In this document: positions 9,332 through 17,739 of the stretch, piece by piece
How the letters are laid out: each line of letters starts with the position of its first letter
How positions within the stretch are numbered: the stretch's first letter is position 1
Assembly: GCA_905210995.1 (NCBI GenBank)
Contig: CAJLZE010000038.1
Coordinates: 1 to 21,501, forward strand
DNA from: an uncultured Anaerotruncus sp.
Lineage (GTDB): Bacteria; Bacillota; Clostridia; Oscillospirales; CAG-272
DNA length: 21,501 nucleotides
Reading direction: 5' to 3'
Notes under the pieces: generated by a model
The model's input: only the letters and a program-made list of their open reading frames with translations
What the model was told of the DNA's origin: nothing
Database searches by the model: none
Translations under genes and position numbers: made by a program

Positions 9332-10899
9332 TGTCCGCCGGTAAAAGAAAAAAACAGGCGGCGGCATCCGGTATGCATTCCGGAAACGGAGCGAGCCGCA
9401 TTCTCAGTGTGCGCGCAAAGCTGCTTATATACTTTGCGTGCTTTGCGGCAGTCATGCTGCTGATAATCTGGGTCTTTCAGGTGAGGATGCTTGATTATTT
9501 TTACCGTCAGACCAAGATGGATGAGCTGTCGCGCGTTTCGCATGAGATAGAGACAGATATAGAAAGCGACGAGCTCAAAACACGGGCGGTCGACCTTGCG
9601 CTGACGTATGACACCTGTGTCAGGGTATTCAAAGCGAGCTCGGGGCATCTCGGCAGTGAGATCGTAAGTGCGGATGTTGCCCCGACCTGCCTCATACATC
9701 ATCTGCCGTCGGACGAGCTGAACAATATTTATCAGAATGCGCGTTCAAACGGCGGGTCGTGGACAGAGCAGAAAAAGCTTATCTTCGGCGGTATCAGAGC
9801 CGATGACGACCGTGACAATGCGATAGTGCCGTCGGTGAAAAAAGGCATCACTGCCGTATCCGCAAGGATAGTGAGCGTTGGCGGCAATGATTATGTGATA
9901 ATACTCAACACCGAATTCGTGCCGATGACATCGACTGTCAGAACGCTCGGTACGCAGTTCGGATGGATCGCAGCTGCGGTGCTGATAGCTGCGGCGCTGC
10001 TGTCTGTATTTTTCTCAGAAAAAATATCCAAGCCGCTCACGGACATGAATCGCGCGGCAAAGAAGCTTGCCGAGGGTGAGTACGATGCGAATTTCGTCGG
10101 AGAGGGATATCTTGAAACACACGAGCTTGCCTCAACGCTCAACTACGCTGCGGGTGAGATAGCAAGATCCGACGGACTTCAGCGAGAGCTGATCGCAAAT
10201 GTTTCGCACGACCTCAGAACGCCGCTTACGATGATATCCGGATATGCCGAGGTGATGCGTGATATACCGGGCGAAAATTCCCCCGAGAATCTTCAGATAA
10301 TCATTGACGAGACGGAGAGGCTTTCCGAGCTTGTAACGGATATGCTTGATATCTCAAAGCTGCGTGCGGGAACGCAGACACCTCATATGACGCATTTCGA
10401 CCTGACCGAAACGGTACGCGAGGTCATGAAGCGATATGAAAAGCTGAAGCATCACGACGGATATAATATCAGCTTCGAAGCGGACGGAGAGGCATTCGTG
10501 TATGCCGACAGGACCATGCTGCTTCAGGTGGTATACAATCTTATCAACAATGCCGTAAACTACACGGGCGACGACAAAACGGTAAAGGTCAGTCAGTCGT
10601 TCGGCGAGCACGACGGCGAGCGCCGGGTGCGTATCTCGGTCGCCGACACGGGTCCCGGTATACCGCGCGATCAGATACCGCTTATATGGGACAGGTACTA
10701 TAAGATAGACAAGGTCCACCGCCGTGCCGCGGTAGGCACAGGGTTGGGACTTTCGATCGTCAAGGGCATTCTGCAGCGCCACAATGCCGCGTACGGTGTG
10801 GAAAGCAGCGAGGGACAGGGCTCGGTCTTCTGGTTAGAGTTGCCGATAGCGGATGCCGCCGACAACGATGACGGGGACATTGCCGACGACGAGCAATAA
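9328..10899 (+). CDS. Sensor histidine kinase (HAMP-HisKA-HATPase)
   Basis: This is the membrane sensor partner of the preceding response regulator. After a basic N terminus there is one membrane helix (about 32-50), an extracytoplasmic sensor region of about 160 residues, and a second helix (about 211-229). A HAMP linker follows (about 230-285). The HisKA domain contains the phospho-accepting H294 in NVSHDLRTPLTM. The ATPase domain shows the N box (NLINNAVNY, 404-412), G1 (DTGPGIP, 440-446) and G2 (GTGLGLSIVKG, 470-480). The C terminus is an unusual acidic tail (about 508-523, mostly Asp). Two ATG codons are adjacent (9328, 9331); the first overlaps the regulator's stop. The gene is followed within a few bases by a terminator. 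The signal sensed cannot be read from the sequence. Confidence 0.96.
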   Translation: MMSAGKRKKQAAASGMHSGNGASRILSVRAKLLIYFACFAAVMLLIIWVFQVRMLDYFYRQTKMDELSRVSHEIETDIESDELKTRAVDLALTYDTCVRVFKASSGHLGSEIVSADVAPTCLIHHLPSDELNNIYQNARSNGGSWTEQKKLIFGGIRADDDRDNAIVPSVKKGITAVSARIVSVGGNDYVIILNTEFVPMTSTVRTLGTQFGWIAAAVLIAAALLSVFFSEKISKPLTDMNRAAKKLAEGEYDANFVGEGYLETHELASTLNYAAGEIARSDGLQRELIANVSHDLRTPLTMISGYAEVMRDIPGENSPENLQIIIDETERLSELVTDMLDISKLRAGTQTPHMTHFDLTETVREVMKRYEKLKHHDGYNISFEADGEAFVYADRTMLLQVVYNLINNAVNYTGDDKTVKVSQSFGEHDGERRVRISVADTGPGIPRDQIPLIWDRYYKIDKVHRRAAVGTGLGLSIVKGILQRHNAAYGVESSEGQGSVFWLELPIADAADNDDGDIADDEQ

Positions 10900-10904
10900 A
10901 CGGC

Positions 10905-10944
10905 ACCGGGGGCTGCGTATCATTCGCGGCAACCCCGGTTTTTT
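10905..10944 (+). terminator. Intrinsic terminator of the htrA-two-component locus
   Basis: ACCGGGG GCTGC pairs with GCGGC AA CCCCGGT around a nine-base loop. The stem is directly followed by six T residues (10939-10944). It lies 5 bases after the kinase stop, in the canonical place. Confidence 0.85.
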
Positions 10945-11044
10945 ATTTCGGCGTCGTCGAGAGCGATATGTGCGTAACCGCGCACGAAATTTGTCTCCGA
11001 GTATATGCATATGTAACATTTTTTGAAATTGAAACGGCACGCGG

Positions 11045-11073
11045 TTGCTTTTTGACGGTTTTTATTATATAAT
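11045..11073 (+). promoter_or_regulatory. Sigma-A promoter of the sortase-led operon
   Basis: TTGCTT (11045-11050), a 17-base spacer and a perfect TATAAT (11068-11073) place the transcription start near 11080, about 46 bases before the sortase ATG. A 10-base palindrome, ATATGCATAT (11003-11012), lies about 30 bases upstream of the -35 and could be a regulator site, though it may be chance. Confidence 0.75.
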
Positions 11074-11125
11074 CAGTACTGTAATTTGTATATTAATGAT
11101 CCGGCGTATGCCCGAAAGGAGAAAA

Positions 11126-12172
11126 ATGCGTACCGATGACCGTGTGAACGATTGCGGCGGCAATTCGGAAAAAAAGAATATATTTCTTGAATCTCTCGAC
11201 GAGCTGACGGTTGAAGACGTCGCACCCGGTTCTTCAGTCAAAAGAAAAAAACGCGGCGCTGCGGACATAGTGCGTACGGTGATGATCGTTGTCTGCCTTG
11301 CCGTATTTGCGGTGTGTATGGTTGAACTTGTTGACATTTTTATGAATTACAAAAAGGCGGGCGACCTTTACGATGATATAGCTGCAGGCTTTAATAATGC
11401 AGGCGGAGGCGCAGGTAGCCCGATCATGGCAAGCGTGCTGCCCAAGGTCGGCTCAGCCGCTCCGCTCCTTAACAATGCAGCGCAGAAGGACACTAAAAAC
11501 GATCCCGGTGTAACACCCGGCGGTGTTTCCACGGTGAAGAGCATCGAATTTCAGCGCAAGCTCATTTATCTTGAGCAGCTGCGGGATCAGAACCCGGATA
11601 CATACGGGTTCATAATAATAGAAGGCACATCCGTGAACTATCCCGTTGTTCAGTCAACGGATAATCAGTATTATCTTAAGCATGGCTTCAACGGCGAAAA
11701 GCTGAACACCGGCACGATATTCGTGGATTTCAACAATTCCCGTAAGGTGGAGGAAAACAGGAATATCGTGATATACGGTCACAATATGCTCAACGGCAGT
11801 ATGTTTCACGATATAGCGAGGTACGACCTGAATTTTCCCGACAAGTACGGCTCGAGATATGACGGCAGCGAATACGGTCAGGGCTTTTACGATGCTCACC
11901 GCACGATAAAGCTCGTTACTTTTGACGGCATTTATACCTTCGAGATATATTCCTTCTACGAGACCACGGAAAACGATTATTATTTCATGACTCAATTTCC
12001 GTCATCTTACTCCTTCAGAACGTTCTGTGAGAGAGCAAAGGAAAGGTCGCAATATGACACGGGGCTTGAGATGGATTCGGACGATGTGCTGCTTACGCTC
12101 TCGACCTGTGTCAATCTCAACCCGAGCGGCAGATATGCCTGTCATGCAAAACTGGTGAAAATTGAAAACTGA
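11126..12172 (+). CDS. srtB: Class B sortase
   Basis: This is a cysteine transpeptidase that links surface proteins to the cell wall. With the start at ATG 11126 the protein has 348 residues. It has a hydrophilic N terminus, one membrane anchor (about 48-71), a linker and then the sortase barrel. The catalytic residues are visible as IYGHNM (H219), TLSTC (C328) and the Arg in SGRYACH (R336). The TLSTC form and the helical insert before the Cys (YYFMTQFPSSYSFRTFCERA) fit class B. The frame can be extended to a TTG at 11045, but that codon is the promoter's -35 box. ATG 11126 has AAAGGAG 5 bases before it. No sorting-signal substrate or pilin is seen nearby. The class assignment is good; the gene symbol is by family only. 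Confidence 0.92.
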   Translation: MRTDDRVNDCGGNSEKKNIFLESLDELTVEDVAPGSSVKRKKRGAADIVRTVMIVVCLAVFAVCMVELVDIFMNYKKAGDLYDDIAAGFNNAGGGAGSPIMASVLPKVGSAAPLLNNAAQKDTKNDPGVTPGGVSTVKSIEFQRKLIYLEQLRDQNPDTYGFIIIEGTSVNYPVVQSTDNQYYLKHGFNGEKLNTGTIFVDFNNSRKVEENRNIVIYGHNMLNGSMFHDIARYDLNFPDKYGSRYDGSEYGQGFYDAHRTIKLVTFDGIYTFEIYSFYETTENDYYFMTQFPSSYSFRTFCERAKERSQYDTGLEMDSDDVLLTLSTCVNLNPSGRYACHAKLVKIEN

Positions 12173-12179
12173 TAACGGA

Positions 12180-13031
<852 letters not shown>

Positions 13032-13050
13032 ATACGCAAAGGAGCCGGAA

Positions 13051-13764
13051 ATGGAAATTTCGGTTTGCATACCTATGTACAATGAAAGCGAGAGAATAGC
13101 TGCTACGGCAGCCGAGCTTTCGGAATACATGAGCGCAAATTTTGATGATTACGAAATAATTTTCTCGGACGATGGCAGTACAGACGGAAGTGCCGACATA
13201 GTGCGCGCCATGGGGCTGCCGCACGTCCGTGTTACCGGATATACGGAGAACCGCGGCAAGGGCTGCGCGGTGAGGACCGCGTTTCTTGAAGCCGTCGGCG
13301 ATCTTGTCATGTTCACCGACGCCGATCTTGCCTACGGTACCGACGTCATAAAGCGCGTGTATGAAACGCATCTTGCTCACCCCGAGGCGGGAATGGTAAT
13401 AGGCTCGCGCAATCTTGACGGTGCCGGATATGCCGGTTACACATTCTTCCGCCGTGTTGCGTCAAAGGTATATATACGCCTTTTGTGCGTGATAGGCGGG
13501 TTCAGACTGTCCGATTCACAGTGCGGCTGCAAGGGCTATACGCAGGATGCGGTAAAGAAGATATTCCCGCGGTGCCTTGTTGACGGCTTTGCGTTTGACT
13601 TTGAGACTATTCTCTGGGCAGGCAAGCTCGGCATAGGGATCGTTGAAATGCCTGTCAGCGTTCAGCGGCACAGCTCCTCAAAGGTGCACGTTATGCGTGA
13701 TGCCTTTAAAATGCTTGCCGACCTTCATCGCATGAAAAAACGCATAGCGTCGGAAAAGGTCTGA
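13051..13764 (+). CDS. Family 2 glycosyltransferase, dolichyl/polyprenyl-phosphate glucosyltransferase-like
   Basis: This enzyme probably transfers a sugar from a nucleotide donor to a polyprenyl-phosphate carrier, supplying lipid-linked sugar for envelope glycans. The protein has 237 residues. The GT-A signature motifs are in order: ISVCIPMYNESERI (3-16), IIFSDDGSTDGS (36-47), ENRGKGCAVR (66-75) and the metal-binding FTDADL (88-93). The segment IGSRNLDG, the motif DSQCGCKGYT (155-164) and FAFDFETILWA are the hallmarks of the Alg5/DPG-synthase subgroup. There are no C-terminal membrane helices. ATG 13051 has AAAGGAG 6 bases before it; earlier in-frame codons lie inside rlmA. It follows rlmA by 19 bases and fits a common transcript. 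The acceptor and sugar are not determinable. Confidence 0.9.
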   Translation: MEISVCIPMYNESERIAATAAELSEYMSANFDDYEIIFSDDGSTDGSADIVRAMGLPHVRVTGYTENRGKGCAVRTAFLEAVGDLVMFTDADLAYGTDVIKRVYETHLAHPEAGMVIGSRNLDGAGYAGYTFFRRVASKVYIRLLCVIGGFRLSDSQCGCKGYTQDAVKKIFPRCLVDGFAFDFETILWAGKLGIGIVEMPVSVQRHSSSKVHVMRDAFKMLADLHRMKKRIASEKV

Positions 13765-13841
13765 TGCATACGGTCTGTCACCTGATATCGTAAATTCAAA
13801 GAAAGGGAGCTTTTCGCGCTGCGTGAGCAGTGGTAACTGAA

Positions 13842-15341
13842 ATGAAAAAAATAAATAAGACCGCGCCGTTAAAGCTTATCGCGGTGCTTGCGGCGTTTGC
13901 ATTGCTGCTCCCGCTTCTTTTCTGTATGTCGGGAGCGGCGGAGAGTGATACCGTATCTCCGACGGAGGGCGTTTTCCGCATCCGCAACCGCGCAACGGGA
14001 CAGTACCTTACGGCATATCTCAACGGCTCGCGTGGAAAAGACAAGGCATATACCTCATCGCCCGACAGCAACAACACGGCACAGATATTCCTTCTCAAAC
14101 AAAGAGAGGACGGCAGCTTTGTCATATGGCCGCAAAACGATTCGGCGCTGTACTGCTTTGCTTACAGTGATTCCACAGCAGCCGGAACACCGGTCGTAAA
14201 GCTGCTGACCGAGGATGAGCGTGCATATTTCGATATTTTCGAGGTGCGTTCCGGTGCCTGCACGATAGCGCCGACGGGAGGCGATAATGCGGGAGCAGTG
14301 CTCGGCGTTACCGATGAGCTTTCTTATTACAGCGACAATCTCGTTCGCTTTACCGATTACATAGAGGATGATGCCGCGCAGCAGTGGTATCTCGAGCCTG
14401 TAAAGACCGAAAAAATGTCGTTTGCATACCGCACGACCGATGTAAAGCTGTATTCAACGGGCAATTTTTACGTCAGGCTGATACCCTATAATTACATTCA
14501 GGACAGGGTGAAGTGGACGTCCGACGATGAAAGCATACTTATGGTCGGCGAGGGCGGTGCATATACTGCGCTGTCTCCCGGCACCGTAAAAGTGACCGCT
14601 TCCGTTGACGGGGTGAGCGGTTCGTTTACCGTTACCGTGACCGAAAAATCGGCTTTCACATGGTACAGCCAACGCAGCACGTCAAACAGTGACTGGGATG
14701 CCACGCAGCTTACCGATCTTTATTTCCGGAGCGGCGGTACAAAGCTGCGTTTTGCAGCCGATTACAGATTAATGTCCGTGCGCTCATGGATGCGTGAGGG
14801 ATGTGCCACCTGCAGCGTCGCAATGGTGCTCCATAATCTTGGTGCCACGCTTGAAAGAGGCTACGATTTCCGTTCGGGGCAGACGGGCAACCTTCCCGCC
14901 GATCCGTACACGGTCGCGCTTGCCAATACATACAATTTCGGTGCTTCATCGGCATCCGAGCTGCTTTACGGCGACCCGGTGCTTGTCGGTTGGGGCGCGG
15001 TGACATCGCGCTTTTCCATAGACGGTGAAAAAATAGGGATACGCCGGGTTTACAGCCCTACGCTCCGCACGATAGCCGACCTGCTTGAGAGCCACCCCGC
15101 CGGAGTGGTTGTCGAATTCAAAAAGGCAAGCGGTTCTCACTATGTCGTGTTTGCGGAGTGCCTCAATCCCGGTGCTGCATCCGCGAATGACCTGAAATTT
15201 ATTGTTTACGATCCGCTCGGGTACACTCCCGATCAGGGGGACGGTGTCCTTTACGAACGTTCCGCAGCCTTGCTCGTGGGCGGCTTCGGAAAATGGAGCA
15301 TCACGGGGGCGATCATTATAGATCACGCCGACCGTTTGTAT
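13842..15341 (+). CDS. Secreted protein with ricin-like, Big2-like and C39-like cysteine peptidase domains
   Basis: This is a 500-residue exported protein. A signal peptide covers about 1-34 (basic KKINKTAPLK, then LIAVLAAFALLLPLLF, cleavage near GAAES). A ricin-type beta-trefoil-like region follows at about 42-186 (VFRIRNRATGQYLTAYL, ending AAQQWYLEPV). Next is a bacterial Ig-like Big2-like domain at about 190-268 (VKWTSDDESILMV, TALSPGTVKVTAS). The C-terminal domain (about 300-500) resembles peptidase C39-like papain folds, with GCATCSVAMVLHNLG (C321, possibly C324), GSHYVVF (H433) and VYDPLG (D457) as the probable triad. There is no LPXTG-like tail or C-terminal anchor. ATG 13842 is preferred over GTG 13830 because the signal peptide starts there. 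Activity and target are unknown; a carbohydrate-binding surface hydrolase or toxin-like peptidase is inference. The stop codon ends at 15344. Confidence 0.82.
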
Positions 15342-15368
15342 TGAAATAAGAGTTTATGAGGTATTGAA

Positions 15369-15662
15369 ATGATTGCAACACTGGTATTTGTAGATGTGAA
15401 GTCCGAGTGCGTGGAGGCATTCAAAAAAATATCGTGCTATAACCACGATCATTCGAGACTTGAGCCCGGAAATGTGCGTTTTGACGTGCTTCAGAGCCGC
15501 GACGATCCCACCCAGTTCGTGCTTTATGAGGTGTATGCCGATGAGGCAGCGGCTGCCGAGCACAAAAAGACCGAGCACTATCTGCGTTGGCGCGAAGAGG
15601 TCGCACCCTATATGAACAGTCCGCGCCGTGCCGTACACACAAGCCCTGCTGCTTTTGACTGA
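15369..15662 (+). CDS. ABM-domain protein, LsrG/YgiN-like putative monooxygenase or isomerase
   Basis: This is a small 97-residue protein of the antibiotic-biosynthesis-monooxygenase fold (dimeric alpha+beta barrel). The segment GNVRFDVLQSRDDPTQFVLYEVYADEAAAAEHKKTEHY carries the family hallmarks: RFDVLQ, the FVLYEVY strand and the H-x-x-T/S-x-H-Y motif. This closely resembles LsrG, which isomerises phospho-autoinducer-2, and YgiN-type quinol monooxygenases. Family members do various chemistry, so the substrate is open. GAGGT lies about 8 bases before ATG 15369. The gene is 24 bases after the secreted C39-like gene and is probably the last of the operon, since a hairpin follows at 15677. There are no lsr genes in the window, so an AI-2 role is not supported by context. 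Confidence 0.87.
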   Translation: MIATLVFVDVKSECVEAFKKISCYNHDHSRLEPGNVRFDVLQSRDDPTQFVLYEVYADEAAAAEHKKTEHYLRWREEVAPYMNSPRRAVHTSPAAFD

Positions 15663-15676
15663 CGCGATGAGACGAA

Positions 15677-15704
15677 AAGCTGCCGCGCATATGCGCGGCG
15701 GCTT
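15677..15704. terminator. Hairpin between convergent ABM and DUF4364 genes
   Basis: AAGCTGCCGCGC pairs with GCGCGGCGGCTT (one T-G wobble) around a tiny loop. On the minus strand the stem is followed by TTTTCG, so it best serves the DUF4364 gene. On the plus strand there is no T-run (GAGATATTG follows), so termination of the sortase operon would be weaker. Confidence 0.6.
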
Positions 15705-15723
15705 GAGATATTGATCTGCTCTG

Positions 15724-16278
15724 TCAGAAAAGATAATTCATATTTCCGGCGAGAAGGGCGGTCACTCCGCGGTAGATGACCTCGGGGCGGTCGTCGAAAT
15801 TTTCTTTCATGCGCTTTGCTCGGTCCTCCGAGTCCACCGTAAGCAGCGTGCGGAAAATGAGCTGCTTTTTTTCGGTTATCTCGCATATGACGTCATATCT
15901 GCCGTCGTCGCGCCCGGATATTTCGCAATGAGCGACTATCTTGCGGCGCGAAAAATCAAGATAACGCAGTGCCGCGGCAAGGGACTTGTCGAGTATTGAC
16001 GACAGCACGTCGGAATTGAGCTCCTGTGCTACGCATCTGCCCTTCTCGGTGACTTCATAATATGTGGTGCCGCCGCTTTCAAAAGAAGATATCAGCCCGC
16101 CGTCGAGCATCTCTATGAATGACTCGGCAAAGTCAAGATACATCACATAGTCAGTCTGCATGACTATATCGTTTATCGAGCAGTAGTCGAGCGGGTAGTT
16201 TATATTTTCAAGAAGATAGAGTACAAATATCTTTACGTTGTTTTTGCTTCCGATGGGGGAACTCATTATCAGACCCAT
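15724..16278 (-). CDS. DUF4364 family protein
   Basis: This 184-residue soluble protein matches by eye the Clostridia family DUF4364. The N-terminal 90 residues look like a winged helix (NVKIFVLYLLENINYPLDYCSINDI, then an F-x-E-x-I-E-M-L-D-G-G-L-I segment and TYYEVTEKG as the wing). The C-terminal half is beta-rich (YDVICEITEKKQLIFRTLLTV). Such proteins are suspected transcriptional regulators, but I know of no established function. Two in-frame ATGs exist (16278 and 16266). GGAAAGG sits too close to the first and about 13 bases from the second, so the start is uncertain by four residues. It is divergent from homoserine dehydrogenase. Confidence 0.85.
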   Translation of the reverse strand: MGLIMSSPIGSKNNVKIFVLYLLENINYPLDYCSINDIVMQTDYVMYLDFAESFIEMLDGGLISSFESGGTTYYEVTEKGRCVAQELNSDVLSSILDKSLAAALRYLDFSRRKIVAHCEISGRDDGRYDVICEITEKKQLIFRTLLTVDSEDRAKRMKENFDDRPEVIYRGVTALLAGNMNYLF

Positions 16279-16308
16279 ACCTTTCCCGGCAGTTGTGCCG
16301 ATACAGTT

Positions 16309-16337
16309 ATTTTAACACATTACGCGCCGCTCTGCAA
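16309..16337 (-). promoter_or_regulatory. Sigma-A promoter of the DUF4364 gene
   Basis: On the minus strand TTGCAG (16337-16332) is followed after 17 bases by TAAAAT (16314-16309). This places the start near 16302, about 25 bases before the coding region. The rest of 16279-16428 holds the start region of hom (AAAAGGA about 9 bases before its ATG), but I see no convincing plus-strand promoter. Confidence 0.6.
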
Positions 16338-16428
16338 TAGCATTGCCGAATTTTTTCTGCGCACGGGTATTTTTTATCCGGCAGGAAAAACGGCGCGGTG
16401 TAAGTTATACCGAAAAGGATCTTAAAAA

Positions 16429-17643
16429 ATGGTCAATATTGCTTTGCTCGGCTTCGGAACGGTAGGCTCCGGATGCGCCGAGGTAATTACAAAAAACGAA
16501 AAAATCATTGCCGCAAGACTCGGTGATACGGTGAGGATCAAATATATACTTGACCTCCGCGATTTTCCCGACAGTCCGTTCGGTGATCGCATAGTTCACG
16601 ACTTTTCGGTGATACGCGACGACCCTGAGGTCAGCATCGTTGCCGAAATGATGGGCGGCGTTCACCCGGCGGCGGATTTTACGCGCGAGTGCATAGAAGC
16701 GGGAAAGTCTGTGGTCACATCCAACAAAGCGGTCGTTGCCGCTCTCGGTGACGAGCTGCTCGACCTGGCGCGGCATCACGGCGTCAGATACCTCTTTGAG
16801 GCGGCAGTCGGGGGCGGAATTCCCGTGATACGTCCGCTTATAGACGAATTGTCCGACAATGAGATAAATTCCGTTGCCGGCATTCTCAACGGTACGACGA
16901 ATTACATTCTCACCGAAATGAAGCTGAACGGCACGCCGTTCGATACGGTCCTTCACCGTGCTCAGGAGCTTGGGTATGCCGAGGCTGACCCGTCTGCCGA
17001 CGTTGACGGTTGGGATGCCGCGAGAAAGATCCTTATCCTTGCCGCGATAGCCTACGGCAAGCTGCTGCCGCTTGATGCCGTGAAGGTGGAGGGGATCAGG
17101 GATATCCCCGCCGAGGATGTGTCGCTGCTTGCGGAAGCCGGTGTGTCGGTGAAGCTTGTTGCTTACGCCGAAAAGGAGCCGGACGGCACGATATACGCAT
17201 CGGTCGGACCGAGCGCGGTCATGCCGACATGCCCGCTTTGCCATGTTGACGGTGTTTTCAACGGTGTGCTTATCGACGGTAACGTACTCGGAGAAACCAT
17301 GTTCTACGGTCGCGGTGCAGGAAAGCTGCCTACCGCGAGCGCAGTTGTGTCCGATATAATAGATGCCGCAGAGCGTCCCGTGACCGCTCAGCAGCGCCTT
17401 GAATGGAAAAAAGCAACCCCGTGCGATATCGCGGACGGAACGTTATTCCGTGCCCGCAGATGCTTCATTCTCAGCGGTGAGCCGACGGATATTCCCGAAG
17501 TCTGCGCCGGTGAGGGTGTGGTCAGCATCGGCGGTGAGGGGAGAAGTGCGATCATAACCTCGGCGGAACTTACCGATGACGAAGCAATGTTCGCAACCGC
17601 GCGGCTCGGCGAGTCCTGCCTGCGTGTTTACAGAGTGATATAA
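16429..17643 (+). CDS. hom: Homoserine dehydrogenase
   Basis: This enzyme reduces aspartate semialdehyde to homoserine with NAD(P)H, the branch point to threonine, methionine and isoleucine. The protein has 404 residues. The Rossmann nucleotide site is LLGFGTVGSG (6-15). The conserved SNKA (98-101) and FEAAVGGGIPVIRPL (123-137) follow. GILNGTTNYILTEM (151-164) and AEADPSADVDGWDAARKILILA (184-205) give the substrate site, with E185, D191/D196 and the catalytic K200. The final 75 residues correspond in place to the ACT regulatory domain of Bacillus-type enzymes but are short and diverged. ATG 16429 is supported by AAAAGGA. No thrB, thrC or aspartate kinase gene is adjacent. Two hairpins end the transcript. 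Confidence 0.96.
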   Translation: MVNIALLGFGTVGSGCAEVITKNEKIIAARLGDTVRIKYILDLRDFPDSPFGDRIVHDFSVIRDDPEVSIVAEMMGGVHPAADFTRECIEAGKSVVTSNKAVVAALGDELLDLARHHGVRYLFEAAVGGGIPVIRPLIDELSDNEINSVAGILNGTTNYILTEMKLNGTPFDTVLHRAQELGYAEADPSADVDGWDAARKILILAAIAYGKLLPLDAVKVEGIRDIPAEDVSLLAEAGVSVKLVAYAEKEPDGTIYASVGPSAVMPTCPLCHVDGVFNGVLIDGNVLGETMFYGRGAGKLPTASAVVSDIIDAAERPVTAQQRLEWKKATPCDIADGTLFRARRCFILSGEPTDIPEVCAGEGVVSIGGEGRSAIITSAELTDDEAMFATARLGESCLRVYRVI

Positions 17644-17647
17644 AAAG

Positions 17648-17675
17648 CGGACAGCCCGTCACAACCGGCTGTCCG
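17648..17675 (+). terminator. First hairpin after hom
   Basis: CGGACAGCC pairs perfectly with GGCTGTCCG around a 10-base loop, 4 bases after the hom stop codon. It is followed by TCGAAAAAGC, without a T-run. It may protect the 3' end or assist the larger terminator 4 bases downstream. Confidence 0.55.
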
Positions 17676-17679
17676 TCGA

Positions 17680-17728
17680 AAAAGCATACGTGCTGCCGCG
17701 CAATTTGCGCGGCAGCACGTATGCTTTT
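17680..17728. terminator. Long bidirectional terminator between hom and the zinc-ribbon gene
   Basis: This is a perfect 22-bp inverted repeat around a 5-base loop. Its arms begin AAAAGCATACG and end CGTATGCTTTT. The outer A/T bases supply a T4 tract on both strands, so it can end hom (plus) and the zinc-ribbon gene (minus, stop at 17740). The stem is longer than typical terminators. Confidence 0.85.
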
Positions 17729-17739
17729 AACGGATGTGA

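Noticed and set aside
8525..9367. Minus-strand frame of 280 codons
   Set aside because: It is antisense to the response regulator; no domain is recognisable.
11045..11125. N-terminal extension of the sortase from TTG 11045, looking like an extra membrane helix
   Set aside because: The region contains the -35 and -10 of the promoter, and ATG 11126 has a proper ribosome binding site.
13842..15341. Possible sortase substrate
   Set aside because: The protein ends IIIDHADRLY, with no sorting motif, hydrophobic stretch or basic tail.
16405..17244. Minus-strand frame of 279 codons
   Set aside because: It is antisense to hom, whose catalytic motifs are intact.
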